Positions 15,448 through 15,712 of a stretch of 15,712 nt of DNA are shown here, piece by piece. How positions within the stretch are numbered: the first letter of the stretch is position 1; each line of letters opens with the position of its first letter. The stretch lies in assembly GCA_964395765.1 (NCBI GenBank), contig CAYNCU010000093.1, positions 1-15,712 of the forward strand. The letters are read 5' to 3'. This stretch comes from DATDPY01 sp964395765 (GTDB taxonomy: Bacteria; Bacteroidota; Bacteroidia; Cytophagales; Cyclobacteriaceae). The notes beneath the pieces were generated by a model that saw only the letters and a list, made by a program, of their open reading frames with translations, was not told the DNA's origin and did no database searches. The translations under genes and the position numbers were made by a program.

Positions 15448-15712
15448 ATGTCGAGTCCACTTATTGAATGCGTGCCCAATTTCAGTGAAGGCCGGAATAT
15501 GGATAAGATCAGGCAGATTACCTACCAGATTGAAAAGATCAAGGGGGTAAAACTGCTGAATATTGATCCGGGAAAAGGCACTAATCGTACGGTTGTTACT
15601 TTCGTGGGCGATCCCGATTCTGTGATTGAAGCCGCTTTCAGGGCAATTAAAAAAGCTTCCGAAGTGATCGACATGAGAAATCATAAAGGCGAACACCCAC
15701 GAATGGGCGCCA
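15448..15712 (+). CDS. ftcD: Glutamate formimidoyltransferase, N-terminal part (cut by window edge)
   Basis: The frame opens with MSSPLIECVPNFSEGRN and runs to the window end, 88 codons plus one base. It matches the N-terminal formiminotransferase subdomain: ECVPNFSEGRN (7-17), TNRTVVTFVGDP (45-56) and HKGEHPRMGA (79-88). His83 in GEHPRMGA is the counterpart of the catalytic His82 of mammalian FTCD. The enzyme transfers the formimino group of N-formimino-L-glutamate to tetrahydrofolate, releasing glutamate and completing the pathway. The start is 5 nt after the hutI stop with no evident Shine-Dalgarno, so coupling to hutI is likely. Whether a cyclodeaminase domain is fused at the C-terminus, as in animals, or encoded separately, as in many bacteria, cannot be seen here. 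Confidence 0.94.
   Translation, partial: MSSPLIECVPNFSEGRNMDKIRQITYQIEKIKGVKLLNIDPGKGTNRTVVTFVGDPDSVIEAAFRAIKKASEVIDMRNHKGEHPRMGA

Overview
The window reads as chromosomal DNA of a member of the Bacteroidota, probably a Chitinophagaceae/Cytophagales-like bacterium. Three things support this. There are several very long FtsX/MacB-type permeases of about 800 residues with no ATPase gene beside them. Shine-Dalgarno sequences are weak or absent and spacers are AT-rich. Promoter-like elements match the Bacteroidota pattern (TTG/TTTG upstream, TAnnTTTG at about -7). The lineage below phylum is inferred from protein style only.

Left part (254-9590, all minus strand): four transport genes. In transcription order they are an 812-residue FtsX/MacB permease, a 14-helix DHA2-type MFS exporter, and two more FtsX/MacB permeases of 795 and 784 residues. 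Spacers of 123-225 bp separate them, so they may be separate units rather than one tight operon. The MFS exporter has the best regulatory region on this strand: a perfect -7 box (7091-7098) with a 16-bp perfect palindrome (7065-7080) at or just after the expected transcription start.

Middle (9907-10638, minus strand): one short-chain dehydrogenase/reductase, followed by a 15-bp-arm hairpin (9822-9872) that could end its transcript.

Right part (10975 to the window edge, plus strand): a compact histidine-utilisation operon, hutH-hutU-hutI-ftcD. The first junction overlaps by 23 nt and the next two have gaps of 3 and 5 nt. Together the four enzymes convert L-histidine to urocanate, imidazolonepropionate, N-formiminoglutamate and then glutamate, with the formimino group passed to tetrahydrofolate. 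ftcD is cut by the right edge after 88 codons. The hut promoter lies in the 336-bp divergent spacer from the SDR gene, which also carries 9-bp direct repeats 52 bp apart. No hut regulator and no histidine or urocanate transporter is in the window.

All the genes belong to known families. I found no convincing undescribed multi-gene system. The items most worth a second look are regulatory: the palindrome at the MFS promoter, the SDR 3' hairpin, the hut upstream repeats, and the clustering of three ATPase-less FtsX permeases around a drug exporter. I saw no tRNA, rRNA, CRISPR array or insertion sequence.
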